DNA of 40,260 nucleotides, taken from positions 1-40,260 of the IMG/VR virus record IMGVR_UViG_3300037367_000030; one strand, given 5' to 3'. Source of the stretch: a virus. The notes beneath the pieces were generated by a model. That model ran no database searches and had not been told where the DNA came from. It was given only the letters and a program-made list of their open reading frames with translations. Position numbers and translations under genes: made by a program. Below, in pieces: positions 29,527 to 35,366 of this stretch; position 1 is the first letter of the stretch, and every line of letters begins with the position of its first letter.

Positions 29527-29570
29527 GCGCCCATAGCCCGGGCGCCTTGGCCGAGACGCCGTTACGTCTC
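29527..29570. terminator. Two hairpins between the HNH gene and the next gene
   Basis: GAGACG/CGTCTC with a 6-base loop (29553-29570) covers the HNH stop codon. GCGCCC/GGGCGC (29527-29545) follows. Neither has a T tract. They may limit read-through or protect the mRNA. Confidence 0.45.
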
Positions 29571-30122
29571 GTTGTCGAAGTGGACCGCCGAACGGGCCTC
29601 GGACGGTCCAACGGGAAGCACACGCGTGTCGGACACGAATGCCTCCCGCTCGACCGCCAGGTGCATGCGGTGCTGCTCCCCAGCTCGGCGCCCGTTCTCT
29701 TCCGGCGTCACTGGTTCAAGATGAACGGGGTTGCAGCACCGCCGGTGAAGACAGTCGGCGCCTCCAGCGCAAAACGGATCGTGGGTGTGACACAGGTGAT
29801 CCAGGTCGAGCCCCTCAGGAATCGGGCCAACAAGATGCAGATATCCCCACCGGTGCGCCCCGACCTCGTACTCATTGCGTACAACGAACCGTCCATAGCC
29901 CTTCGTCAGCGGGTCCGTCCAAGGCCAGCACTCGTCAGGCCCACGCTTGTCGACCTTCGACCACCACCGCACCTCATCGTCGTTGTAGACGCGCTTTCGG
30001 ATGAGAGGGTCACCATTCCTGCGCCACCGGTGATAGTGACTCATGCACCAGTCACGACACCTGCGCGGCTTCTCGCAACCGTCGATGCTGCACTTGAGTC
30101 CCTTGTATCGTGGACGGGTCAC
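29562..30122 (-). CDS. HNH homing endonuclease (HNH_3 type)
   Basis: 186 residues from a GTG at 30122 (GGAGGT six bases before). The N-terminal zinc motif CSIDGCEKPRRCRDWCMSHY is followed by VRWWSKVDKRGPDECWPWTD, GYGRFVVRNEYEVGAHRWGY, GPIPEGLDLDHLCHTHDPFC and CCNPVHLEPVTPEENGRR. These are the HNH_3 hallmarks DH..N..HL. It is coupled by GTGA to the gene before it and lacks the hairpin leader of the other three. An insertion in the early operon. Confidence 0.87.
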   Translation of the reverse strand: MTRPRYKGLKCSIDGCEKPRRCRDWCMSHYHRWRRNGDPLIRKRVYNDDEVRWWSKVDKRGPDECWPWTDPLTKGYGRFVVRNEYEVGAHRWGYLHLVGPIPEGLDLDHLCHTHDPFCAGGADCLHRRCCNPVHLEPVTPEENGRRAGEQHRMHLAVEREAFVSDTRVLPVGPSEARSAVHFDNET

Positions 30123-30388
30123 CGCTGTACCTCCGCACGGGCCGCGGTTACCCCAGAAGTGGTGCGAGCCAGCTGCTCCGCCTTGACGACGAGGTCGTAC
30201 TCGTCCTGGCTCAACTCGCGATCCCAACCGAGCCAGCCGCCGCCGTTCTCGGTCCCCTGCAACCCGACCTCGCTCAGCGCGATCCACATACGCTCTTGGT
30301 CGGTGTCGTGCTCAGTGAGGTAGACCTCGCCCACGGTGCCGTCTGGCGCCCAATCGTGCGGCGTGAACGGGCGCTCGTCGATGCTCAC
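30119..30388 (-). CDS. Small acidic protein, unknown
   Basis: 89 residues from a GTG at 30388 (GTGA overlap). VSIDERPFTPHDWAPDGTVG, EVYLTEHDTDQERMWIALSE, then GWLGWDRELSQDEYDLVVKA. The W.D.EL....Y..L pattern looks like a small folded domain. Its stop overlaps the start of the HNH gene. No function known. Confidence 0.6.
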   Translation of the reverse strand: MSIDERPFTPHDWAPDGTVGEVYLTEHDTDQERMWIALSEVGLQGTENGGGWLGWDRELSQDEYDLVVKAEQLARTTSGVTAARAEVQR

Positions 30389-30645
30389 GCCGTCGCCCAC
30401 CTCCGCATAGATCGCTCTGTGAGGTCACTCTCGCAATCGGGGCAAAAATCGCAGTACCCGCGCCCGTGGCCCAGGTTCCATCCGAGCCACTCCAAGTCCT
30501 CCTCCAGCTCGTCGGCGGACTCGTACGCGTCACTCACCCTGTCGCACCTGCTGCACTCCACCGTGAACGAGAGCGGGTCCTGGGCGCAGCGGCAGGGCGC
30601 GTGGAGGCAAACGGGGCAGGGGGTGGGGATGCGGTAGATGGTCAC
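30385..30645 (-). CDS. Small zinc-finger protein, unknown
   Basis: 86 residues from a GTG at 30645. PCPVCLHAPCRCAQDPLSFT, VECSRCDRVSDAYESADELE, EDLEWLGWNLGHGRGYCDFC, then PDCESDL. Four CxxC/CxC pairs suggest two zinc sites. Overlaps neighbours by 4 bp. Function unknown. Confidence 0.64.
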   Translation of the reverse strand: MTIYRIPTPCPVCLHAPCRCAQDPLSFTVECSRCDRVSDAYESADELEEDLEWLGWNLGHGRGYCDFCPDCESDLTERSMRRWATA

Positions 30646-31148
30646 AGCGACGCCTCCTTCTTCCGTCGCACGCCGCAGTTGCAGCACTCTTCGTGCAGGT
30701 CGGATTCAAGTGGTATGGCGCGGTCCGAAACGACGCGGCAGAAGCAGTGCTCGCACGCGGAGGGGACGAAGCGGAAGCCGTACGCGGGCATGGGTGCCGG
30801 CGTACCAGGGGTGACGTTGGAGTTACACATTGAGGGCGTCAGGTGGTCCCAGCACCGACAGTGAGGACAAGACTGGTCGCCGGGGTCTGACGAGCCCACG
30901 GGCGTCCCGGCCCAGTTCGTCAGACCCCGGCAGTCGTCACGCGCACTCTGGTAACGGGGGGGACCGTCCACAGCAGAGGCAACGTGAGCGAATCCGAGAG
31001 AGTCAGGAAGGCGGTCGAGCGTGGCGGGTCGCTCGTTACTCGCCCGGGCGCCGTCGCCGGTGGCCCACTCTCTCAGAACTTGTGTGATGCGCGACCAGTG
31101 GCCGGACAGGCCGGCGCGACAGGGGCGCAGGACGCGGGCGTCAGGCAT
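30642..31148 (-). CDS. Cys-rich hypothetical protein
   Basis: 168 residues. The second half is Cys rich (DQSCPHCRCWDHLTPSMC, SACEHCFCRVVSDRAIPL, EECCNCGVRRKK), suggesting several zinc sites. The first half (LSGHWSRITQVLREWATGDG, RLPDSLGFAHVASAVDGPPR) is less typical and may be partly non-coding or start later. The ATG at 31148 overlaps the upstream gene by 8 bp. Confidence 0.55.
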   Translation of the reverse strand: MPDARVLRPCRAGLSGHWSRITQVLREWATGDGARASNERPATLDRLPDSLGFAHVASAVDGPPRYQSARDDCRGLTNWAGTPVGSSDPGDQSCPHCRCWDHLTPSMCNSNVTPGTPAPMPAYGFRFVPSACEHCFCRVVSDRAIPLESDLHEECCNCGVRRKKEASL

Positions 31149-31302
31149 GGCACTCCCCCGCGAACGTCGTGCCGAAGTGGCTGGCCAGCTCGTCCTCGGT
31201 CATGGTGAAGTCGCGGCGGATGACGATGACCCGCACCGGGCGCGCCACCTGGCGGACGTCCTTGCCGGGGTTGCCTGTGCCGATACCGGGGCGGTGGCTC
31301 AC
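31141..31302 (-). CDS. Small protein, unknown
   Basis: 53 residues from a GTG at 31302: VSHRPGIGTGNPGKDVRQVA, then RPVRVIVIRRDFTMTEDELA and SHFGTTFAGECHA. The overlap with the previous stop (GTGA) supports the start. A beta strand followed by a helix; function unknown. Confidence 0.58.
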   Translation of the reverse strand: MSHRPGIGTGNPGKDVRQVARPVRVIVIRRDFTMTEDELASHFGTTFAGECHA

Positions 31303-31442
31303 TTGCCCTCCCGCCATACGCGGATGCCGCGGCCGATGGTGAGGGTGAATGGCGTGACGGGAGCGTCAGCCGTCTCGGTGTCGGTACGGCGACGGCCCTT
31401 TGGAGCGGTGGGAGCGGTTGTGGGGTAACCGAGGAAAGTCAT
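31299..31442 (-). CDS. Small Thr/Pro-rich protein
   Basis: 47 residues: MTFLGYPTTAPTAPKGRRRT, DTETADAPVTPFTLTIGRGI, RVWREGK. Short and basic. Its ATG overlaps the upstream stop by ATGA. No function known. Confidence 0.5.
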   Translation of the reverse strand: MTFLGYPTTAPTAPKGRRRTDTETADAPVTPFTLTIGRGIRVWREGK

Positions 31443-31783
31443 GCTGCCCTCCGTGTGCGGGTCTCGAACAGCCCGCGCAGTTCGGCGTGGCGCTCCATGA
31501 GGAGTCGGGCCAGCGGCGCGGTGTAGCTATTGTCCAGACGCCAGGGGACGGGACCGCCGTTGTCGACCGAGGCGGACGCGCGGACCTGCTCGAACAGCGC
31601 CTTCATCGAGAGCCGGCGTGACCCGGTACGGGCCGCGGCAAGGGCGAGGCGCGTGATGTGCTCGACCAGGTGGCCGTTGGCCGCGACCCACAGCGGGAAG
31701 CGTTCGGCGAGGGGGAGCTTGCGGACGTCGACCGGGAGTTCGACGGGGGGACGCAGCGCGTCGAAGAGGGTGGGGGCGGTCAT
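31439..31783 (-). CDS. Conserved phage protein, unknown
   Basis: 114 residues. MTAPTLFDALRPPVELPVDV, ERFPLWVAANGHLVEHITRL, ALAAARTGSRRLSMKALFEQ, then NSYTAPLARLLMERHAELRG. The N..Y...L...... .A.L pattern is common in small actinophage immunity-region proteins, often next to regulators. It directly follows the excisionase-like gene. Function unknown. Confidence 0.68.
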   Translation of the reverse strand: MTAPTLFDALRPPVELPVDVRKLPLAERFPLWVAANGHLVEHITRLALAAARTGSRRLSMKALFEQVRASASVDNGGPVPWRLDNSYTAPLARLLMERHAELRGLFETRTRRAA

Positions 31784-31980
31784 GACTTCCGCCCCCGCAG
31801 ATACTCGGCGAAGTCGTCATCGAGGATGCGGTGCGCTCCGCGCAGCTTGCTCGAGCGGAGCTTCTTGTCTCGGATGTCGCGCTTGATCGTGGAGACTGAG
31901 ATCCCGGCCGCGCCTTCGCCCTTGGTGGCGTCGGAGGCTTCCTTGATGGTGAAGAGACGGGGGATGCGGGTGACGGTCAC
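31780..31980 (-). CDS. Excisionase-like helix-turn-helix protein
   Basis: 66 residues from a GTG at 31980. RLFTIKEASDATKGEGAAGI, then SVSTIKRDIRDKKLRSSKLR and GAHRILDDDFAEYLRGRKS. This is the MerR-like winged helix of phage excisionases and HTH_17 proteins: IKEAS at the turn, KLRSSKL wing, HRI and DDDF. It follows the XRE-type regulator in the early operon, where an excisionase would be expressed on induction. Direct evidence for excision is lacking. Confidence 0.75.
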   Translation of the reverse strand: MTVTRIPRLFTIKEASDATKGEGAAGISVSTIKRDIRDKKLRSSKLRGAHRILDDDFAEYLRGRKS

Positions 31981-32234
31981 GCGTCGGCCATCCGCTCATC
32001 GGGCATCGGCGGCGTGACGAACGGGAGGTTGACGAACTCAGCGACCGTCTTGCCGTACGCACCCGCGAGCAGAACCAGATTCTCGTAGGACGGGGTCTGG
32101 TCCCCCGACTCCCATCGCGAAATGGTGGCCTGAGGCTTGCCGATCTGCTTGGCCAACCGCCCCTGAGTCCCGTAGATCTTGATCCGGTTCTCCTTGATGC
32201 GATCTGCGATCTGTTTCTTGATGTCCTCGACCAC
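31977..32234 (-). CDS. XRE-family transcription regulator (Cro-like)
   Basis: 85 residues from a GTG at 32234. IADRIKENRIKIYGTQGRLA, KQIGKPQATISRWESGDQTP, SYENLVLLAGAYGKTVAEFV is a classic HTH_3 domain. As the first gene of the leftward early operon, with its own promoter overlapped by a palindrome, it resembles Cro or a repressor. The start is chosen because the -10 box ends seven bases before this GTG. Upstream ATGs at 32240 and 32261 are less likely as they precede the transcript start. Confidence 0.78.
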   Translation of the reverse strand: MVEDIKKQIADRIKENRIKIYGTQGRLAKQIGKPQATISRWESGDQTPSYENLVLLAGAYGKTVAEFVNLPFVTPPMPDERMADA

Positions 32235-32270
32235 AAACATAAGCATATGCGTATGCACCATAAAAGACAA
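32235..32270 (-). promoter_or_regulatory. Early leftward promoter with overlapping operator
   Basis: Minus strand: TTGTCT (32270-32265), a 17-bp spacer, TATGCT (32247-32242), then seven bases to the GTG of the regulator gene. The inverted repeat GCATA-CGCA-TATGC covers the end of the spacer and the -10 box, an ideal operator position. The mRNA should be leaderless. Confidence 0.75.
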
Positions 32271-32276
32271 CCCCAC

Positions 32277-32692
32277 TTGACCAGGGGATCTCTCCCAAAA
32301 TGACCCCCGCTACGCCACCATAGGGAATGGCCGGCGCCCCGACGACGCGCCCGGTGAAGATGCGCTGGAGTATCTGGGTGCTGTCCTGGCCGCCGAGGCC
32401 CTTTTGGCTCTGCGCGCTTATTCCGAAGTTGCCCACGGTCGCGAAGCCTAGTTCGGCGACTAGGTCTACGACAAGGACGACGTGCTCCTCTATGTCGGGG
32501 TCGCGCGTCCTTCGGCGAGCTGGGCCTGCGGCGTAGCCCGCGTCTATTCTCACGACTAGATTTCGCCCGCGTTCTGCTGCGGCTTCGCGGCGACGCCCCG
32601 AAAAAGCCCAGTTCACGACCCATACGGACCTACCCGGTACCACAGTGATCTAGGACTCAGCAGAATCCCGCCTACAGGCCGACTCACCGTCA
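32277..32692. other. Control region between divergent units, no confident gene
   Basis: About 415 bp. A minus-strand frame open from 32643 contains protein-like pieces (EEHVVLVVDLVAELGFATVG) but runs through the early promoter and the whole regulator gene, and uses rare ATA/CTA/AGA codons. A plus-strand frame from about 32327 reads like its complement. An inverted repeat CCTAGT-TCGGCG-ACTAGG lies at 32447-32464. No CI-like repressor gene is visible here. Confidence 0.5.
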
Positions 32693-32698
32693 TATACT
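32693..32698 (+). promoter_or_regulatory. -10 box of the integration-island promoter
   Basis: TATACT, six bases before the ATG at 32705, again predicting a leaderless transcript. No good -35 box is visible 17 bp upstream, so an activator may be needed. Confidence 0.55.
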
Positions 32699-32704
32699 GG
32701 AAGG

Positions 32705-33214
32705 ATGGACAATCTGGAGCTTAGCCGGTCTAGTCTGAGTCTAATAATCGGATCTAGCGGCCCGCGATGGCTGACCATCGCCGAAGCAGCCGAAGTGGCT
32801 GGTGAGACTGAGGATCGCATTCGGGCCGAGATCAAAGCGGGGCGGCTTCGGGCAGAACGGGTCACTCAGAAGACGACGAGAGTCAAGCCTTCGGCCGTGA
32901 CCAGGTGGATCAAAGACGGCCGGGGAAGAGAGCGCATCGGAGTGGGCGAGCTCTTCGAGTTGCCTGCCGTCTATCGCATCTATGGCCGGGCCGACAAGCT
33001 CCTCTATGTCGGGTCGACCGGGAATCTCGGCGCCCGAATGAACGGCCACTCCAAGCAGTCACCGTGGTGGCCGAAGGCGCGCTACATCACCATCGAACGA
33101 TTCGCCACCCGATTCGATGCGTACAAAGCGGAGGGCGAGGTCATCCGCGCCGAGAAGCCCACGCACAACGTGACCAATGTCTACTGGGGGTCCCGTCTGG
33201 ACCGCACGTCTTGA
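32705..33214 (+). CDS. Helix-turn-helix/GIY-YIG nuclease fusion
   Basis: 169 residues. Residues 15-65 are an excisionase/MerR-like helix-turn-helix (PRWLTIAEAAEVAGETEDRI, GRLRAERVTQKTTRVKPSAV). Residues 85-160 are a GIY-YIG nuclease: VYRIYGRADKLLYVGSTGNL, then GARMNGHSKQSPWWPKA, FATRFDAYKAEGEVIRAEKP with the conserved Glu, and THNVTN. It precedes the integrase gene and overlaps its start. Role could be regulation, homing or excision control; the fusion is unusual. Start from the leaderless promoter. Confidence 0.82.
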   Translation: MDNLELSRSSLSLIIGSSGPRWLTIAEAAEVAGETEDRIRAEIKAGRLRAERVTQKTTRVKPSAVTRWIKDGRGRERIGVGELFELPAVYRIYGRADKLLYVGSTGNLGARMNGHSKQSPWWPKARYITIERFATRFDAYKAEGEVIRAEKPTHNVTNVYWGSRLDRTS

Positions 33215-34350
33215 CCCGCACCTACGGTACGGGGACCTATTCGCGGGTCCGGCCGGGCGTCTGGCGGTTTCGGGTGTCCGCCAAGGACCCGATCACCGAT
33301 AAGCCCATCCAAGTGTCCAAGACGGTCCATCTCCCTGTCCGCACCGGGAAGAAGGACCTCGAAAAGGTGCTCGGGGCGTTCAGGTCCGAGATCGAGGGGC
33401 GGCGCGCCAGCGGCGCGGCGATGACGTTCGGCAGAGTACTGACCGATTGGCTGGCCGACCTCGAGCGCGAGGGGCGCGCCAAGACGACGCTGGAGACCTA
33501 TGGCTACCACATCGAGGGCAAGATCCGGCCGGCGCTCGGCGACCTCCCGCTGGAGAAGATCGACCCGGCGCGGATCCGGGCGTTCATGGGGTCATTGGGC
33601 GGCTCGGTCCGCACTCAGCGCCTCACCCACGCCATCCTGCGTGGCGCTCTCTCCTTCGCCGTGGTGAGCGACTGGATCGCCACCAACCCCGCCTCACGGG
33701 TCAAGGCGCCGAGGGTGAACGAGGAAGAGACCGAGGCGCTCACCCCGGAGCAGATCGCCACGCTCATCACGGCTGGCAGCCGCCAGGACCCGGTGCTCGG
33801 CGTCACCATCGCTCTCACCGCGGCCGTCGGCTGTAGGCGTGGCGAAGCGGTCGGACTGAAATGGAGCGACGTCGACTGGGACGCCGAGACGATCAGAATC
33901 GAGCGGGCCTGGGTGACCGGCACCGGCGGCCAGCACCTCACCACGACCAAGACGAAGGAGAAGCGGACTGTCTCCCTTCGGGGCTACGGGATGACCGTCC
34001 TGCGGGAATGGCACGCCCACCAGACTGCCCGCTACGGCGAGCTCGGCCCCTGGCTCCTGAGCGACAGCGACGGCTCGGAACCGCTCTCGGCCAGGTGGGT
34101 CACGATGACCTTCACGGCCCTGTGCAGGGCCAACGGGATTGAGGACACGCACTATCACGACGTTCGCCATTTTGCCTCGACTCAGCTCCAGGACAAGACC
34201 GATGCCAAGACGGCGGCCAGCCGGCTGGGCCACTCGCCCAAGGTCATGCTGGAGACCTACGCCCACGCCATCGCCGAGCGGGATGCCCTCGCTGCGGTGG
34301 CTCTGGGCGACGTGATCGCTAAGGCGCTTGCGGCGCCGAAGGAGAAGTGA
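33211..34350 (+). CDS. int: Tyrosine-family phage integrase
   Basis: 379 residues from a TTG at 33211 that overlaps the upstream stop (TTGA). The N-terminal arm-binding domain (GVWRFRVSAKDPITDKPIQV) and a core-binding SAM-like domain (FGRVLTDWLADLEREGRAKT) precede the catalytic domain. Active-site residues: Arg in AAVGCRRGEAVGLKW (about 210), His-x-x-Arg in HYHDVRH (316, 319), His in LGHSPKV (341) and Tyr350 in METYAHA. It integrates and excises phage DNA. A longer frame to 32905 lies inside the GIY-YIG gene. attP was not identified. Confidence 0.92.
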   Translation: MTRTYGTGTYSRVRPGVWRFRVSAKDPITDKPIQVSKTVHLPVRTGKKDLEKVLGAFRSEIEGRRASGAAMTFGRVLTDWLADLEREGRAKTTLETYGYHIEGKIRPALGDLPLEKIDPARIRAFMGSLGGSVRTQRLTHAILRGALSFAVVSDWIATNPASRVKAPRVNEEETEALTPEQIATLITAGSRQDPVLGVTIALTAAVGCRRGEAVGLKWSDVDWDAETIRIERAWVTGTGGQHLTTTKTKEKRTVSLRGYGMTVLREWHAHQTARYGELGPWLLSDSDGSEPLSARWVTMTFTALCRANGIEDTHYHDVRHFASTQLQDKTDAKTAASRLGHSPKVMLETYAHAIAERDALAAVALGDVIAKALAAPKEK

Positions 34351-34853
34351 TGACCAAGAATCGCAATCTCGACCTGAACCCGGAATCTGTCGTCTACTTC
34401 ATACGAAGGGAGGTGGATGGCCTGATCAAGATCGGGACGACCATCAACGTGAAGAGGCGCATGAGCTGGCTGGCAAACGGCGCGGGACCAACTAACCCAC
34501 AACCAAGGAGAAGAGACATGAGCAACGATCCCACCATTGACGATTTGCGCGAGGGCGCCCCTACTAAGGAGCGGGAAATGGACGAGAACGTGTTTCAACG
34601 GCTGGTTAGTCCGAACGGGTTCGACGGCCGAGGCCCAGTGCCCGAGAAGGTGACCGAAGCATCCAAGCTCATCGCTCGGCTGCGAGTGAAGTTCGTTCAT
34701 CAATGGACGCCGGGGATGGAGCACAAGCTGACCACCACCGAGTTGCAGCAGCTATTCGACGCCGCCGCCGTGCAGGCCGAGTGGATACGTGAGCTGTACG
34801 AAGCCGTTCACGCCCCCACCATTCCCACCCCTGAGTCCAAGGAGCTGAAATGA
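34350..34853 (+). CDS. Hypothetical protein with truncated GIY-YIG (T5orf172) N-terminus
   Basis: 167 residues from the ATG at 34350 (AAGGAGAAG upstream). Residues 13-50 (SVVYFIRREVDGLIKIGTTI, NVKRRMSWLANGAGP) match the first third of a T5orf172 domain; the rest of the domain is missing. A second ribosome binding site (AAGGAGAAG) and ATG at 34518 start a 111-residue in-frame product, MSNDPTIDDLREGAP..., ending PTPESKELK. I infer that a nuclease gene was cut by a deletion that fused its start to a downstream gene. The 111-residue form may be the functional protein. Confidence 0.65.
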   Translation: MTKNRNLDLNPESVVYFIRREVDGLIKIGTTINVKRRMSWLANGAGPTNPQPRRRDMSNDPTIDDLREGAPTKEREMDENVFQRLVSPNGFDGRGPVPEKVTEASKLIARLRVKFVHQWTPGMEHKLTTTELQQLFDAAAVQAEWIRELYEAVHAPTIPTPESKELK

Positions 34854-34857
34854 GCGA
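34837..34857 (+). repeat. 21-bp direct repeat at gene starts, copy 1
   Basis: CCAAGGAGCTGAAATGAGCG plus A occurs here at the start of the 91-residue gene and again, identical, at 35126-35146. It contains the ribosome binding site and start codon. Confidence 0.9.
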
Positions 34858-35125
34858 AAAATGGATGCCGCGTTACTTGGTGACAAAGGCGCCCGGCGTC
34901 GGTGGAGAGCCGATTCCAGCGGATGAGCCGGTGTTGGTCATTCGTGCCCAGGACGAACTGTCGTTGCTCATGCTCGACCAGTACCTCCTTCTCTATCGCA
35001 CGTTCTACGAGCACTTCGGGACTGGCGCCGACTGGCGCGTGATCGAGGATCTACAGGCTCACCGCGACGAGCTTGAGCGCTGGCAGTCGGATAACCCGGA
35101 CAGTGTGAAGAAGGCCGATAGGTGA
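34850..35125 (+). CDS. Hypothetical protein
   Basis: 91 residues from the ATG at 34850 (AAGGAGCTGAA before it; ATGA overlap). MSEKWMPRYLVTKAPGVGGE, DEPVLVIRAQDELSLLMLDQ, YLLLYRTFYEHFGTGADWRV, then DLQAHRDELERWQ. Helical and acidic. It ends the plus-strand island. No family recognised. Confidence 0.66.
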   Translation: MSEKWMPRYLVTKAPGVGGEPIPADEPVLVIRAQDELSLLMLDQYLLLYRTFYEHFGTGADWRVIEDLQAHRDELERWQSDNPDSVKKADR

Positions 35126-35146
35126 CCAAGGAGCTGAAATGAGCGA
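35126..35146 (+). repeat. 21-bp direct repeat at gene starts, copy 2
   Basis: Identical to 34837-34857. The start codon it carries (35139) runs only five codons to a TAG, so this copy looks like the remnant of a lost gene. Confidence 0.9.
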
Positions 35147-35148
35147 CG

Positions 35149-35223
35149 ATGCCTAGCAAGGGCCGGCCAATTCTCACCGTCCGCCTCTCACCCGAGAGCA
35201 CGAAAACGCCCCCACCGAAGTGA
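35149..35223 (+). CDS. Possible 24-residue peptide or gene remnant
   Basis: MPSKGRPILTVRLSPESTKT then PPPK. The RPILTVRLSPE string recalls the beta strand that opens ribbon-helix-helix proteins, but the helices are missing. It overlaps the repeat remnant. Probably the stub of a deleted gene. Confidence 0.25.
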   Translation: MPSKGRPILTVRLSPESTKTPPPK

Positions 35224-35327
35224 GGGCGCACGTGGGATAGGTCGGGCGGTGCAGACCCGTTTGAAAAGTCGTGCTCTGTACGTGCTAGCTGTCGAACACG
35301 TAGCAATCTCTCGGCCGCCTACCGCGA

Positions 35328-35353
35328 CCGGTTACTCAGGGGGATTTAACCGG
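35328..35353. terminator. Inverted repeat between convergent integration island and tail fibre
   Basis: CCGGTTA and TAACCGG, 12 bases apart, just after the two converging units; ATTTTGTT follows on the plus strand. It fits a bidirectional terminator. The gap 35224-35366 has no gene, and attP may lie in it, since it is the only intergenic space near the integrase; no core site could be named. Confidence 0.5.
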
Positions 35354-35366
35354 CATTTTGTTGCCA

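Noticed and set aside
32038-32643. 201-codon minus-strand frame upstream of the XRE regulator
   Set aside because: It would cover the early promoter and the whole regulator gene in another frame and uses many rare ATA, CTA and AGA codons. Kept only as an open question.
35224-35366. tRNA-derived attP core
   Set aside because: The stretch has short inverted repeats but no recognisable tRNA 3' end (no GGTTCGAAT-type T arm).
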